Origin: an uncultured Bacteroidales bacterium
GTDB taxonomy: Bacteria; Bacteroidota; Bacteroidia; Bacteroidales; WCHB1-69
Reading direction: 5' to 3'
Assembly (NCBI GenBank): GCA_900315245.1
Contig: OMYJ01000010.1
Coordinates: 1 to 64,000 of the forward strand
Length of the DNA: 64,000 nt
Part shown: piece by piece, positions 15,872-24,788 of the stretch
Layout: every line of letters starts with the position of its first letter
Numbering within the stretch: position 1 is the stretch's first letter
Notes under the pieces: model-generated
Database searches by the model: none
What the model saw: the letters and a program-made list of their open reading frames with translations, nothing else
Told to the model about the DNA's origin: nothing
Translations under genes and position numbers: made by a program

Positions 15872-16450
15872 TAATTCCGTTTCCACCGTCAATTGTGTCA
15901 CGCCGGTTTTGCGACCGATTTCATAGAGGGTGGTGAAGGAGTCGTCCTGCACGAGATTGGAGAGAATAAGGGGCGAGCCAGTGGCGAAAAAGGCGGTCTG
16001 GAAGGTGTTGCCGGGTTTCAGCTTGGTGCGTTCGCTGCTGACCACGCGGTAGGCGTTGCTGCCGAGGTATTCCACGGTGCAGCGGCGGCCGGGGTCCCAA
16101 CAGAGCGTCACACGGTCGCCGGGGCGCAAATCCTGACTGCTCACCACCTTGCCGAGCACCTTGTCGGAGGATTCCGCTCCCTCGTCGCCGTAGAAGTGCT
16201 TGAGATCCTCGAAGTTGCGGTAGCCGAGGGCTTTGGACAGAACATCCAGCGTGAAGATACGTGGGGCTACGGGCGTGTTTCCATAGTTCCAGATCCGTTT
16301 CAGCGTGTTGAGGCCGATGTTCTCGTGGGTGCGCTCGAAGATGTACGCCTGCAGGAACACGAAATCGGAGGATCGGTTCATCTGCCGGTCCAAGGCCTCG
16401 CAAAGAAGTGTTTTCAAGTGTTCAATGTAGATTTTATCGTTGTCGTCCAT
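15869..16450 (-). CDS. Uncharacterised protein with N-terminal helix-turn-helix-like region
   Basis: 193 residues. I do not recognise a named family. The N-terminal 90 residues are predicted helical and contain a stretch (LNTLKRIWNYGNTPVAPRIFTLDVLSKALGY) reminiscent of a DNA-binding helix-turn-helix. The C-terminal half is beta-rich (DLRPGDRVTLCWDPGRRCTV). The start at 16450 is chosen because a -7 box lies at 16472-16479, which excludes the earlier frame to 16519. A CCCATTTTGACCCATT element just upstream (16505-16520) matches elements before other accessory genes, so it could be a regulator or a member of that regulon. Confidence 0.55.
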   Translation of the reverse strand: MDDNDKIYIEHLKTLLCEALDRQMNRSSDFVFLQAYIFERTHENIGLNTLKRIWNYGNTPVAPRIFTLDVLSKALGYRNFEDLKHFYGDEGAESSDKVLGKVVSSQDLRPGDRVTLCWDPGRRCTVEYLGSNAYRVVSSERTKLKPGNTFQTAFFATGSPLILSNLVQDDSFTTLYEIGRKTGVTQLTVETEL

Positions 16451-16471
16451 GTATAATCTGATTTTCGGCGG

Positions 16472-16479
16472 CAAAAGTA
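16472..16479 (-). promoter_or_regulatory. Promoter -7 box for the 15869-16450 gene
   Basis: The minus strand reads TACTTTTG followed by CC, 21 nt before the ATG. Confidence 0.6.
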
Positions 16480-16504
16480 AACATTTTGCTAATTGTCCGT
16501 ATTG

Positions 16505-16520
16505 CCCATTTTGACCCATT
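16505..16520. promoter_or_regulatory. TGGGTCAAAA direct-repeat element, copy 1
   Basis: On the minus strand AATGGGTCAAAATGGG, two TGGG blocks 10 bp apart, about 26 nt upstream of the -7 box at 16472. Further copies are at 17345, 18183 and 25002. Confidence 0.6.
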
Positions 16521-16529
16521 TGAATGGTT

Positions 16530-16888
16530 TCAAATACAAAGACTTACCTTTTCGCCACTTCGCGTCGGAAGCACCAGCGTGGCATGTTCCTTGATAAGCA
16601 GATGCAATTGACTCTCACTTACAATGCTAAGATCAACATCGTTTTGCGACATCAGGTCTGATATTGTCGGATTGTCCGCAAGCAGACGCATCCGTTCGGT
16701 CATCTTTTGGTCAGCCAATATGGGGGATATGAAGTTCCTCCTTTAAAGGCCAGTAGGTTCGACAATTCTTTATCTCGGAAAATGGCAAGCAAGACTTTCG
16801 TCATAAAAAAGCAGAACCATCGACTGGACCTGGAACACTGTTCTTTCGGATTCTAACATCAACCTCAGCACATTATTTTGAGAACTCA
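16530..16888 (-). pseudogene. Decayed AbiEii-like toxin (and possibly AbiEi-like antitoxin) remnant
   Basis: Three short minus-strand frames follow each other. The first (ATG near 16888) starts MSSQNNVLRLMLESERTV. The second (16804-16700) reads MTKVLLAIFRDKEL followed by SNLLAFKGGTSYP, which resembles the nucleotidyltransferase entry motif (FKGGT) of AbiEii toxins. The third (16718-16530) continues with RMRLLADNPTISDL. No frame spans the whole, so this is at best a broken type IV toxin-antitoxin remnant. The call rests mainly on the FKGGT stretch. Confidence 0.4.
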
Positions 16889-16889
16889 T

Positions 16890-17344
16890 AATACGAATAA
16901 TTTGTATTTTCAGTTTGCAAAAACACATTTTATTTCTTAACCATCAAAATCTATTTATGGTAATTACTACTGATGCAATAATATTTTTAAGAAATTGGAA
17001 TATGGACTTTGCGTGCCGGAGGCACGATATCTTAATAACCCCACATAAGCGTAACGAAGTGGAGCGCAGTGTGGGGTGACGGCGGCGGCAGCACATCGAT
17101 GGCGTGTTGAAAACACGCTACTATTAGCGAGTCGAGTAGTGGCGTGCCTCTGGCACGCAGACTTCAGCCGTGCATTCCACCCCATACTGCGGCCTATCGG
17201 CCTTAGTATGGGGTTATTAGAATTGCGTGCTTCCAGCACGCCCAGCAGCGCACGATTTCAAATCAAAAAGTTAGAATATTGCCGTATGTGTCTGTAAATC
17301 AATATGCTATATAAAAAATTATCGCATCAGTGGTGTTTTTTTCT
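16890..17344. other. Hairpin-rich non-coding stretch
   Basis: No credible gene. It contains six hairpins in 230 bp: (G)CGTGCC-GGA-GGCACG (17012-17026), CCCCACA...TGTGGGG (17039-17076), GCGTGTT-GAA-AACACGC (17102-17118), GCGTGCC-TCT-GGCACGC (17142-17158), CCCCATACT...AGTATGGGG with an inner GGCC-TATC-GGCC (17180-17213) and GCGTGCT-TCC-AGCACGC (17225-17241). The GCGTG hairpins share a 7-bp stem and 3-nt loop and differ by paired changes. Confidence 0.8.
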
Positions 17345-17360
17345 CCCATTTTGACCCATT
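17345..17360. promoter_or_regulatory. TGGGTCAAAA direct-repeat element, copy 2
   Basis: CCCATTTTGACCCATT, followed 21 nt later by a TAGTTTTG -7 box (17382-17389) and then a further half-site GGGTCAAAATGG. Confidence 0.55.
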
Positions 17361-17381
17361 CCATCCTATCCGAAAAATTTG

Positions 17382-17389
17382 TAGTTTTG
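17382..17389 (+). promoter_or_regulatory. Promoter -7 box for the small HTH gene
   Basis: TAGTTTTG followed by CGGG. The leader to the ATG at 17681 is long (about 285 nt) and contains an inverted repeat. Confidence 0.5.
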
Positions 17390-17575
17390 CGGGTCAAAAT
17401 GGACGGGATAGATTTTCATCCCGTTTGTCAGTGTCACCAAAATAGATAGTAGAAAAAGAACAGAAAAGAAACAATCGAACATATAAAATAGCGTTTGCAG
17501 CTATCCTTGACTCTCATTTTCCACACTTCCTCTGTTAAACAGGGGACAAACACACATCAAGGACAGATTCCGCAG

Positions 17576-17674
17576 ACCGTTTGTAACGGCGTGGAGTGCT
17601 TGTCGGATGTGTGGGAGTGGAAACCCGAGAGTCGGACAAGCGAAATTCCACGCCATTTGTATGTCACAAACGGT
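17576..17674 (+). other. Long imperfect inverted repeat in the leader of the HTH gene
   Basis: Arms pair in three blocks: ACCGTTTGT (17576) with ACAAACGGT (17666), GGCGTGGA (17588) with TCCACGCC (17647), and GCTTGTC (17598) with GACAAGC (17635). The structure ends 6 nt before the ATG at 17681, so it could be an RNA regulatory leader. Confidence 0.6.
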
Positions 17675-17680
17675 AGAGCG

Positions 17681-17944
17681 ATGAGCGAAGAGGGTCTGCA
17701 CATAGGGCAAGTTATCCGTCGGGTGGTGACCCGGAAGGGGATCAAGGTGCCGTGGTTGGCGCAGCAGTTAGGCTGCCACCGCAACAACGTCTATCTCATC
17801 TTCTCCCGCCAGTGGATTGACACGAACACCCTGATGAAGCTCGCCCAAATCCTCGGCCACGACTTCTTCGCCGACCTGAGCCGCTCCTACCGCGAGCAGC
17901 AGGGGCAACTTGGGGAATATATAAACGGGATGGGGGAAAGTTAA
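17681..17944 (+). CDS. Small XRE-like helix-turn-helix protein
   Basis: 87 residues. The sequence IGQVIRRVVTRKGIKVPW followed by LAQQLGCHRNNVYLIF is a good lambda-repressor-like helix-turn-helix (residues about 8-60). The longer frame from 17495 is rejected because it runs through the inverted repeat with no family-like sequence. It stands alone upstream of the DUF2971/nuclease gene and could regulate itself or nearby accessory genes; the target is unknown. Confidence 0.65.
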   Translation: MSEEGLHIGQVIRRVVTRKGIKVPWLAQQLGCHRNNVYLIFSRQWIDTNTLMKLAQILGHDFFADLSRSYREQQGQLGEYINGMGES

Positions 17945-18297
17945 GGTGCGATATGTTACCATACCGCTGTCGGTTTATATTTTAAACTGCAAAAATCCAT
18001 ACGTTTTTTATAGTTCAAACTGCAAATTCAAAACAGCCCGACGATTCCGCCCATTAATTCTGTGCAATTCGCCAAGCAATACTTTGCTAAACATCTGATA
18101 ATCATAATTATATATTGTATATTTTTGACACTTGATAAAAATGGGAGAAGAAAGCGCCATCTCGTGAAGCGCATAGCCCATTAAAATGGGTCAAAATGGG
18201 TTATGGCGGTTTGACGGGAAAGTTTTTATTTTGCGGCTGGAAAAGAAGGGGATGATACATTTTCACAATTTCGTTTTACAAAAACATAAAAAAAATA
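17945..18297. promoter_or_regulatory. Intergenic region holding copy 1 of a 160-bp duplicated promoter region
   Basis: Bases 18078-18240 resemble 24899-25059; the last 70 bp are nearly identical. The shared core is AAAATGGGTC-AAAATGGGTT (18183-18202), then GGTTTGACGGGAAAG and TTATTTTGCGG. No gene seen in the stretch. Confidence 0.75.
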
Positions 18298-19866
18298 ATG
18301 GAATACGACAAAGAGGCTCAAATCAAAAATAATCCGGACGGAATGAATATGGTGTCGCCGGATTATAGTTTTTCGTTAGAATCTTTTGGGACAGAAATTA
18401 CTGTTCAACAATATCGTGAAATCTCCAATGGAGTTTATGTATCTGATAGGATTCAAGTGGATAACGATGACTGGCTTATCACCGAATATCACGATAGGTA
18501 CACACAGGGACAAATGAGTCATCGCAAATCATTAAGCATTTGCCGACACATCCCTTTTTCTCGTTTATACACAGAGATAGAAAACAAAACATTGACATTG
18601 ATATCCCCCTCTGCTTGGAATGATCCGTTTGAGAGCCTCTTCTATGACCCGAACAAATTGACATCCGATGGGTATTATATGTTAGGGGCACTTTGTTTTT
18701 CCTACAACACTTTTTTAGGCGAAGAAAGTGCATGGACTGTCTATGGCAAAGATGAGCCTGTGGTGAAGATTCGGATTGATTTAAACAATTTTGTTGCTGA
18801 ATTATCCAAAATTGCCGTAAGAGAAGGAGTCCGCTTCTATTTCAGCATTTGTGATTATAGTAAACAAAGAAAAGAAATTGAAAAGATTTGTAATTCATTC
18901 AAAAAAAATCCCCACCCAACTCTGTCAAAATATTTGAATGCAATGAGCTTTAAACGAATGGCCTTTGATTATGAGTATGAGATACGGCTATTTGTTGTTT
19001 CCCAAAAGCCCAAATGTTGTTTTCCCAATGCGGGCGACAAGCATATCTCCTTTGATATGGATTACTGCAATGTTGTTTCATCAGTTTTTCTTCCGCCACT
19101 GAAACCCTATAACGATGCAAGGAAGTTTGTTTATAAAAATTTACAGCAAATCCAAAATGAGGGAATGAAAGATTATCTGGGGTATAGATTTCCTGCGATC
19201 AAGATTTATCAGAGCCAGTTATATTGTATTGATACGTTGAATAAAGTCAAGAACAACTACAATCAAAGTACTATGATTGCAACAAGAGAAGATGTTTTGA
19301 AAAAGAGTTTTAATCAATTTTGGAATTGCATTCTACGCACCTCGGGGATTGATTATTATGGCAAGATGTGTTTGCAACAGTTTTTGGGGTTAAAAACAGC
19401 ACTTAACGACATCCATAACATTATCACACTGAAAGTGACTCTGAGGTTTGTGGAGCTGCTTTTAAGCAATGGCGTGATTGACTCGCAACAGCACCAATTT
19501 ATTTGCAACACCATCAATGCAACATCCCCGAATGCAAACGGTTATGATGTGGAATATAGCGATAGCAAGATGAATCTTGTGGCGGAGGTGAAGTGCAACG
19601 TGCCGGTAAAGGGCAACCAGTTCGGCTCAGCACAACAAAACAGCATCTTGAAGGATATCGATTATCTGACGAAAGGGAAAAGCAAGTCAAAGCTTGCACC
19701 AAGTTTATTATCCCAATGTCTCAAATTCCTTGTGTTGCTGGATGTGGACGGCTCAGTTCGGAATGCGATAGCCAAACTACCCACCAATAACAAAAATAAT
19801 CTGAAGGAATTTACAGGAGGAGTTCTTGATATGAAATATGTTTATGTGGTTTATATATCATTATAA
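18298..19866 (+). CDS. DUF2971-like protein fused to a PD-(D/E)XK nuclease-like C-terminal domain
   Basis: 522 residues. The first half resembles DUF2971 proteins: LYTEIENKTLTLISPSAWNDPFE (written here as ISPSAWNDPFE, about residues 102-112) and a mid-domain EYEIRLFVV. The C-terminal 130 residues contain GYDVEYSDSK followed by E430-V-K432 (VAEVKCN), a spacing expected for a PD-(D/E)XK nuclease core, then QFGSAQQNSILKDI. DUF2971 proteins often occur in accessory and defence islands, but no activity is established. The gene lies under one copy of the duplicated promoter region, between a small HTH gene and a giant surface protein. A defence role is inference. Confidence 0.6.
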   Translation: MEYDKEAQIKNNPDGMNMVSPDYSFSLESFGTEITVQQYREISNGVYVSDRIQVDNDDWLITEYHDRYTQGQMSHRKSLSICRHIPFSRLYTEIENKTLTLISPSAWNDPFESLFYDPNKLTSDGYYMLGALCFSYNTFLGEESAWTVYGKDEPVVKIRIDLNNFVAELSKIAVREGVRFYFSICDYSKQRKEIEKICNSFKKNPHPTLSKYLNAMSFKRMAFDYEYEIRLFVVSQKPKCCFPNAGDKHISFDMDYCNVVSSVFLPPLKPYNDARKFVYKNLQQIQNEGMKDYLGYRFPAIKIYQSQLYCIDTLNKVKNNYNQSTMIATREDVLKKSFNQFWNCILRTSGIDYYGKMCLQQFLGLKTALNDIHNIITLKVTLRFVELLLSNGVIDSQQHQFICNTINATSPNANGYDVEYSDSKMNLVAEVKCNVPVKGNQFGSAQQNSILKDIDYLTKGKSKSKLAPSLLSQCLKFLVLLDVDGSVRNAIAKLPTNNKNNLKEFTGGVLDMKYVYVVYISL

Positions 19867-19897
19867 AACAACATCTGTTAAACAAAATTCAGATACA

Positions 19898-22800
19898 ATG
19901 AAATTTAAAAAACTATTTATCTTTTTATGGCTATTTGTAGCATTGTACCCTATGATGGCAACTGCACAGAACAATGTTTCCATTTGGAATGGTTCTTCCG
20001 AGATTTGGACCCAAGGCCAGGGCACGCAAAGCAACCCATATCTCATTGAAAATGCCCAGCAGTTAGCCTACATTGCCGAGATGGTGAACGGCGGCGTGAC
20101 ACACTACGACGGCACATATTTCAAACTCACCACCGACGTATATATAGACAGCATTACCGTTTGGCAACCCATAGGACTGAACAACACCTACTACTTCGGT
20201 GGCCATTTTGACGGCGACAACCACACCGTAACCCTATACCTCACCACCAATTCTATGGCTTATGTGGGTATCTTCGGGTATGCGAAGAATGGAAGTTTTC
20301 AAAACTTGACCAGCGCGGGACGGGTGACACGCACATTGGCATCATCAAATGCTTACGCCGGTGGTATCTGCGGAGTCTCAGCTTCCCCATTCGCCAATTG
20401 CCATAACACTGGCAACATCTCCTCCTCCTCCTCCTACAGCTCCAACAACTCCTCCTCCTACTCCGGCGGTATCTGCGGATACGCCACCGCCGCTGTCACC
20501 AACTGCCATAACACCGGCGACATCTCCTCCTCCTACAACAACTCCTCCTCCTACAACAACTCCTCCTCCTACTCCGGCGGTATCTGCGGATACGCCACCG
20601 CCGCTGTCACCAACTGCCATAACACCGGCGACATCTCCTCCTCCTCCTCCTCCCACAACAACTCCTACTCCTACTCCGGCGGTATCTGCGGACACACCAC
20701 CGCCGCTGTCACCAACTGCCATAACACCGGCGACATCTCCTCCTCCTCCTCCTCCTCCTCCGACCACTCCTACTCCGGCGGTATCTGCGGATCCACCACC
20801 GCCGCTGTCAATCACTGCTATAATATTGCAAACGTCACCTCTAATAGGCGCTCTGGCGGCATTTGCGGTTTTTCTTCTTCTACTATTACCAATTGCTATA
20901 ACACAGGCAACATTTCTTCTGTGAGTACCAGCGAATCCTATTCAGGCGGCATCTGCGGCGTGGAAAATGGTACAGGAACATCACATACTATTAAAAACTG
21001 CTACAATGTCGGTTCACTACTATCCGGAACCAGCAAAGGCGGTATTTGCGGAAGTTCGGGCACTATCACCAACTGTCACTATCTAAACACCTGTGGACAC
21101 ACCACTGGCAATGGCACAGCCAAAACGGAAGCTCAGATGAAGTCGTCTTCGTTTCCCGTTATCCTCAATACGGACAGTGTGGTGTTTGTGATGGACATCA
21201 CCCCCAATATTAACCAAGGATACCCTGTGTTCGGCAGCGTTTCTACCGAGAATGCAACCAGTGTTGGGGCCACCAATGCCATGCTGCACGGTCGCTACCA
21301 AATGCTCTACGATGTGGATGCCCACGGTTTTGAGTACAAGAAGAATAGTGAGAGCAGCTACACCTCCGTCAACACCACGGGAGATTCGCCTATATCTTAT
21401 AATGTATCTGGCTTGCAAGGCGGAACGGCCTACACCTACCGCTTCTTCGTGCAAAAGGACGGTGTCGTCTATCGCGGGGCGGACAAGACGTTCACCACCG
21501 CCACGTGCAACTTGTCGGTGCAAGTCACGGCCACTCCGGCCAAACTCTGCGATGGCGATACGGTTACCTATACGGCTGTGCCCACGGGTGGATCAGGCTA
21601 CCAGTATAGTTGGAGCAACGGTTCGCACAGCAACGCTATCGGCATTACCACGGATGCCACCTACACCGTAACCGTCACCGACAACCTCGGCTGTCAAGTC
21701 ACCGCCTCCAAACAGCTTACCCTGTATCCGGCGGCGGTAGCTTCCATTTCCGGTAGTGCGGTGCTCTGCAACAACAGCAGCACTACGCTTACGGCCAACG
21801 GCGGTACCACCTACCTGTGGAGTACTGGTTCTTCGCAACGCACTATCACGGTGAGCCAGCCGGGCACCTACGTCACTACTGTCACCACTGTGTATGGCTG
21901 TTCCGCATCTGATTCGGTGGTGGTCACCCCGTTTGCCAATCCGAGCATCTTGGGAGAGTCCACCTTCTGTTCCGGCGGCTACACCACCCTCACGGCCAGC
22001 GGTGGCGACAGTTACCAGTGGTCCACGGGGGCCACTTCCGCCACCATTAACGTCAACACAGCGGGCAACTATTCCGTAACGGCCAGCACTGAGAATGGCT
22101 GTTCGGGCAGCACCTCCGTCAATGTGGTGGAGAATCAGCCAGCCATTGTCACCATCACTGGCAACTCGGTTATTTGTAACGAGACCGGCACCACCCTCAC
22201 CGCCACCTCGGGAGCCAGCTATCTGTGGTCTTCCGGCGAGACCACACAATCCATCAATGTGAACAATCCGGGTAGCTATTCGGTTACGGTCATGAACGCC
22301 AACGGCTGTAGCGGTTCCTCCTCCCAAACGGTCACGATGATGGAGCCGGCTGTCATCACAGGCAACACCAACATCTGCGAAGGGGAGAGTGCCATCCTGT
22401 TTGTTAGCGGAGCAGGCACATACACGTGGAGCAACGGGGCACATACTTCTACTATCACGGTCGGTACACCTGGCACCTATACCGTCACGGCATCGCTGCC
22501 CAACGGATGTTCTTCCACGGCATCGGCGGAGGTCACAGTTGCTTCTGCACCCACACCCACCATTTTGGGTAATACCACGCTCTGCCAAGGCGAAACCACC
22601 ACACTTACGGCTAACGGCGGTGTCTCCTACACGTGGAGCAATACCACCACGAACAACAGCATCAGCGTGAGTCAAAGCGGTGTCTATACTGTGACCGCCA
22701 CCAACGCGGAGGGCTGCTCCAACACAGCGAATGTCACGGTGACGGTAAATCCGCTGCCGAACGTCAACATCATCGGCAACAATAGCTTCTGTCAGGGCGA

Positions 22801-24718
22801 TAACGTCACGCTTACTGCCACAGGTGCGAGTACGTATGCTTGGAGCGATACTTCCACCAATGCGGCAATAACCGTCAGCGGTGCGGGCATCTACACGGTC
22901 ACGGGAACGGATGCCAACGGCTGTACGAACACCGCCACAAAGACGGTTTTCGTGAACCCGACCTACAACACCCCGCTCACGCACAGTATGTGTGAGGGTG
23001 AGAGTTACAATTTCTACGGCCAAAATATCACTGCGGCAGGAACTTACACGCATACCTTACAGACAGTTAACGGTTGCGATAGTGTGCTGACGTTAGTTGT
23101 AACGCTGGAAGCGTTACCTCCTACGGCCATCACCGGCAACACGACTATCTGCGAGGGCGAAACGACTACACTTATTGCTAATGGTGGTGTCTCCTACGCT
23201 TGGAGCAATGGCGGCGCGGCCAGCAGCATTAATGTGACGGAAAGTGGTGTCTATACAGTGGTAGCCACCAACGCGGAGGGCTGCTCCAACACAGCGAACG
23301 TCACAGTGACGGTGAATCCGCTGCCGAGTGTCAACATCATCGGTAACAATAGCTTCTGCCAAGGCGATAACATCACACTTACAGCCACAGGTGCGAACAT
23401 GTATGCATGGAGCAACGCTTCCACCGATGCGGCGATAACCGTCAGCAGTGCAGGCAACTACACCGTCACGGGTACGGATGTAAATGGTTGCAGTAACACC
23501 GCCACCAAAACAGTCACGGTGAATCCGACCTACAATGTTGCGCTCACTCACAGCATGTGTGAGGGTGAAAGCTACAACTTTTATGGACAAAATCTCACCA
23601 CGGCGGGTACTTACACTCATACGCTGCAAACAATTAACGGATGTGACAGCGTGTTGACACTCACTTTGACGATGAAAGCCCTGCCTACACCCTATATTTC
23701 GGGTAATATGGCATTGTGCGAAGGAGAAAGCACCATGCTCACTGCCAACGGAGGAATCAGCTATAACTGGAGCAACGGCAGCGCGACCAATAGCATCAAT
23801 GTGGCGGAAAGTGGTGTTTACACTGTGACTGCCACGAACGTGGAGGGTTGTACGGCAACGGCCAGTGCCACCGTGACCGTGAATCCACTGCCCATCGTCG
23901 TTATCGGCGGCAACACCTCGATTTGCGAGGGCGGCAGCACCACGCTTACTGCTTCCGGAGCGGACACTTACAACTGGAGCACAGGCGACAACACCGCCTC
24001 CGCAACCATCAGTGCCTTTGGTATTTACAACGTGACCGGTACCAGCGCGGAGGGTTGCAGTAGTTTGGCTTCCGTAACGGTGTTGGTGTCGCAGCTGCCC
24101 GTCATCACCATCACAGGCGAAACGGACATCTGTGCGGGTGAGAGCACAACCCTCACAGCCAACGGTGGAGAAACCTACCTCTGGAGCAATGGTAACACGG
24201 ATGCTGCACTTACTGTCAGTACAGCGGGCACATATCAGGTAATCGGATATAACGAGGCTGGTTGCAACGCAATGGCCTCTGCAACGGTCAATGTTTGGCA
24301 GCCCGCCACCACCGAGTTCTCTATCGAATGCCCCGACACTTGCTACACTTGGAATGGGGAATCCTATTGCCAGTCCGGAGACTACACCCAAACCCTGCAA
24401 ACCGACCATGGATGTGACTCTATCGTGACCCTGCACCTAACGATTACCGTGGGCATTGATGACTTCGATGGTTTCGATTTCAAGGTTTATCCCAACCCGA
24501 CAAATAGCGTTATCAATGTACAATGTACAATGAATAATGAACTATTTGACAATTTGGAGGTCCAAATCGTGGATATGTATGGTAAATTATTGCAAATCAG
24601 ATCGGTTGATGGTGAAACATCGGCCGCTGATTTGACGGGATATGCCAATGGTGTCTATTTCATCAAAATGGTTGCCGATGGCAAAACCATCGCTGTGCAG
24701 AAGGTTGTGAAACAGTGA
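19898..24718 (+). CDS. Giant T9SS-secreted surface protein with GLUG-like and SprB-like repeats
   Basis: 1606 residues from the start at 19898, chosen because the signal peptide (KKLFIFLWLFVALYPMMATAQ) begins there. Order: an N-terminal GLUG-like region with GGICGYATAAVTNCHNTGDI repeated at least five times and joined by Ser/Asn linkers; an Fn3-like segment (about residues 450-530); about twelve Ig/PKD-like units of 75 or so residues (pattern ICEGESTTLTANGG...YLWSNG...GCS) with three MCEGESYNFYGQ-type inserts; then a T9SS type A sorting domain (VYPNPTNSV ... KVVKQ). It is probably an adhesin exposed on the surface. The Ser linkers are coded by TCC/CTC runs and are prone to in-frame length change. 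Confidence 0.88.
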   Translation: MKFKKLFIFLWLFVALYPMMATAQNNVSIWNGSSEIWTQGQGTQSNPYLIENAQQLAYIAEMVNGGVTHYDGTYFKLTTDVYIDSITVWQPIGLNNTYYFGGHFDGDNHTVTLYLTTNSMAYVGIFGYAKNGSFQNLTSAGRVTRTLASSNAYAGGICGVSASPFANCHNTGNISSSSSYSSNNSSSYSGGICGYATAAVTNCHNTGDISSSYNNSSSYNNSSSYSGGICGYATAAVTNCHNTGDISSSSSSHNNSYSYSGGICGHTTAAVTNCHNTGDISSSSSSSSDHSYSGGICGSTTAAVNHCYNIANVTSNRRSGGICGFSSSTITNCYNTGNISSVSTSESYSGGICGVENGTGTSHTIKNCYNVGSLLSGTSKGGICGSSGTITNCHYLNTCGHTTGNGTAKTEAQMKSSSFPVILNTDSVVFVMDITPNINQGYPVFGSVSTENATSVGATNAMLHGRYQMLYDVDAHGFEYKKNSESSYTSVNTTGDSPISYNVSGLQGGTAYTYRFFVQKDGVVYRGADKTFTTATCNLSVQVTATPAKLCDGDTVTYTAVPTGGSGYQYSWSNGSHSNAIGITTDATYTVTVTDNLGCQVTASKQLTLYPAAVASISGSAVLCNNSSTTLTANGGTTYLWSTGSSQRTITVSQPGTYVTTVTTVYGCSASDSVVVTPFANPSILGESTFCSGGYTTLTASGGDSYQWSTGATSATINVNTAGNYSVTASTENGCSGSTSVNVVENQPAIVTITGNSVICNETGTTLTATSGASYLWSSGETTQSINVNNPGSYSVTVMNANGCSGSSSQTVTMMEPAVITGNTNICEGESAILFVSGAGTYTWSNGAHTSTITVGTPGTYTVTASLPNGCSSTASAEVTVASAPTPTILGNTTLCQGETTTLTANGGVSYTWSNTTTNNSISVSQSGVYTVTATNAEGCSNTANVTVTVNPLPNVNIIGNNSFCQGDNVTLTATGASTYAWSDTSTNAAITVSGAGIYTVTGTDANGCTNTATKTVFVNPTYNTPLTHSMCEGESYNFYGQNITAAGTYTHTLQTVNGCDSVLTLVVTLEALPPTAITGNTTICEGETTTLIANGGVSYAWSNGGAASSINVTESGVYTVVATNAEGCSNTANVTVTVNPLPSVNIIGNNSFCQGDNITLTATGANMYAWSNASTDAAITVSSAGNYTVTGTDVNGCSNTATKTVTVNPTYNVALTHSMCEGESYNFYGQNLTTAGTYTHTLQTINGCDSVLTLTLTMKALPTPYISGNMALCEGESTMLTANGGISYNWSNGSATNSINVAESGVYTVTATNVEGCTATASATVTVNPLPIVVIGGNTSICEGGSTTLTASGADTYNWSTGDNTASATISAFGIYNVTGTSAEGCSSLASVTVLVSQLPVITITGETDICAGESTTLTANGGETYLWSNGNTDAALTVSTAGTYQVIGYNEAGCNAMASATVNVWQPATTEFSIECPDTCYTWNGESYCQSGDYTQTLQTDHGCDSIVTLHLTITVGIDDFDGFDFKVYPNPTNSVINVQCTMNNELFDNLEVQIVDMYGKLLQIRSVDGETSAADLTGYANGVYFIKMVADGKTIAVQKVVKQ
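20410..20790. repeat. Ser/Asn-linker microsatellites and GLUG DNA repeats
   Basis: Near-identical blocks containing TCCGGCGGTATCTGCGG recur at about 20461, 20574, 20674 and 20776, separated by (TCC)n-rich linkers of different length. All changes are multiples of 3, so the frame is kept. Confidence 0.85.
22580..23713. repeat. Two tandem 567-bp units inside the giant surface protein gene
   Basis: Equivalent positions (L/I-C-x-G-E at 22580, 23147 and 23714) are exactly 567 bp (189 codons) apart; each unit codes for two Ig-like repeats plus one MCEGESYNFYGQ insert. Confidence 0.85.
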
Positions 24719-24757
24719 TTTTCCTGATCATCTTGATATAATTCAATTATCGTACGA

Positions 24758-24788
24758 GGGTGTGAGATATGGTTATTTTCTCACACCC
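24758..24788 (+). terminator. Terminator-like hairpin after the giant surface protein
   Basis: GGGTGTGAGA and TCTCACACCC arms (10 bp, 11-nt loop) followed by TATTTTATT, 40 nt after the stop. Confidence 0.65.

Noticed and set aside
20402..20800. Regularly spaced near-identical blocks resembling a CRISPR array
   Set aside because: The blocks are in-frame coding repeats (GGICGYATAAV) with Ser/Asn linkers; there are no unique spacers and no cas genes.
21593..24436. Two long minus-strand frames (486 and 440 residues) inside the giant surface protein gene
   Set aside because: They are repetitive shadows of the tandem Ig-like units on the plus strand.
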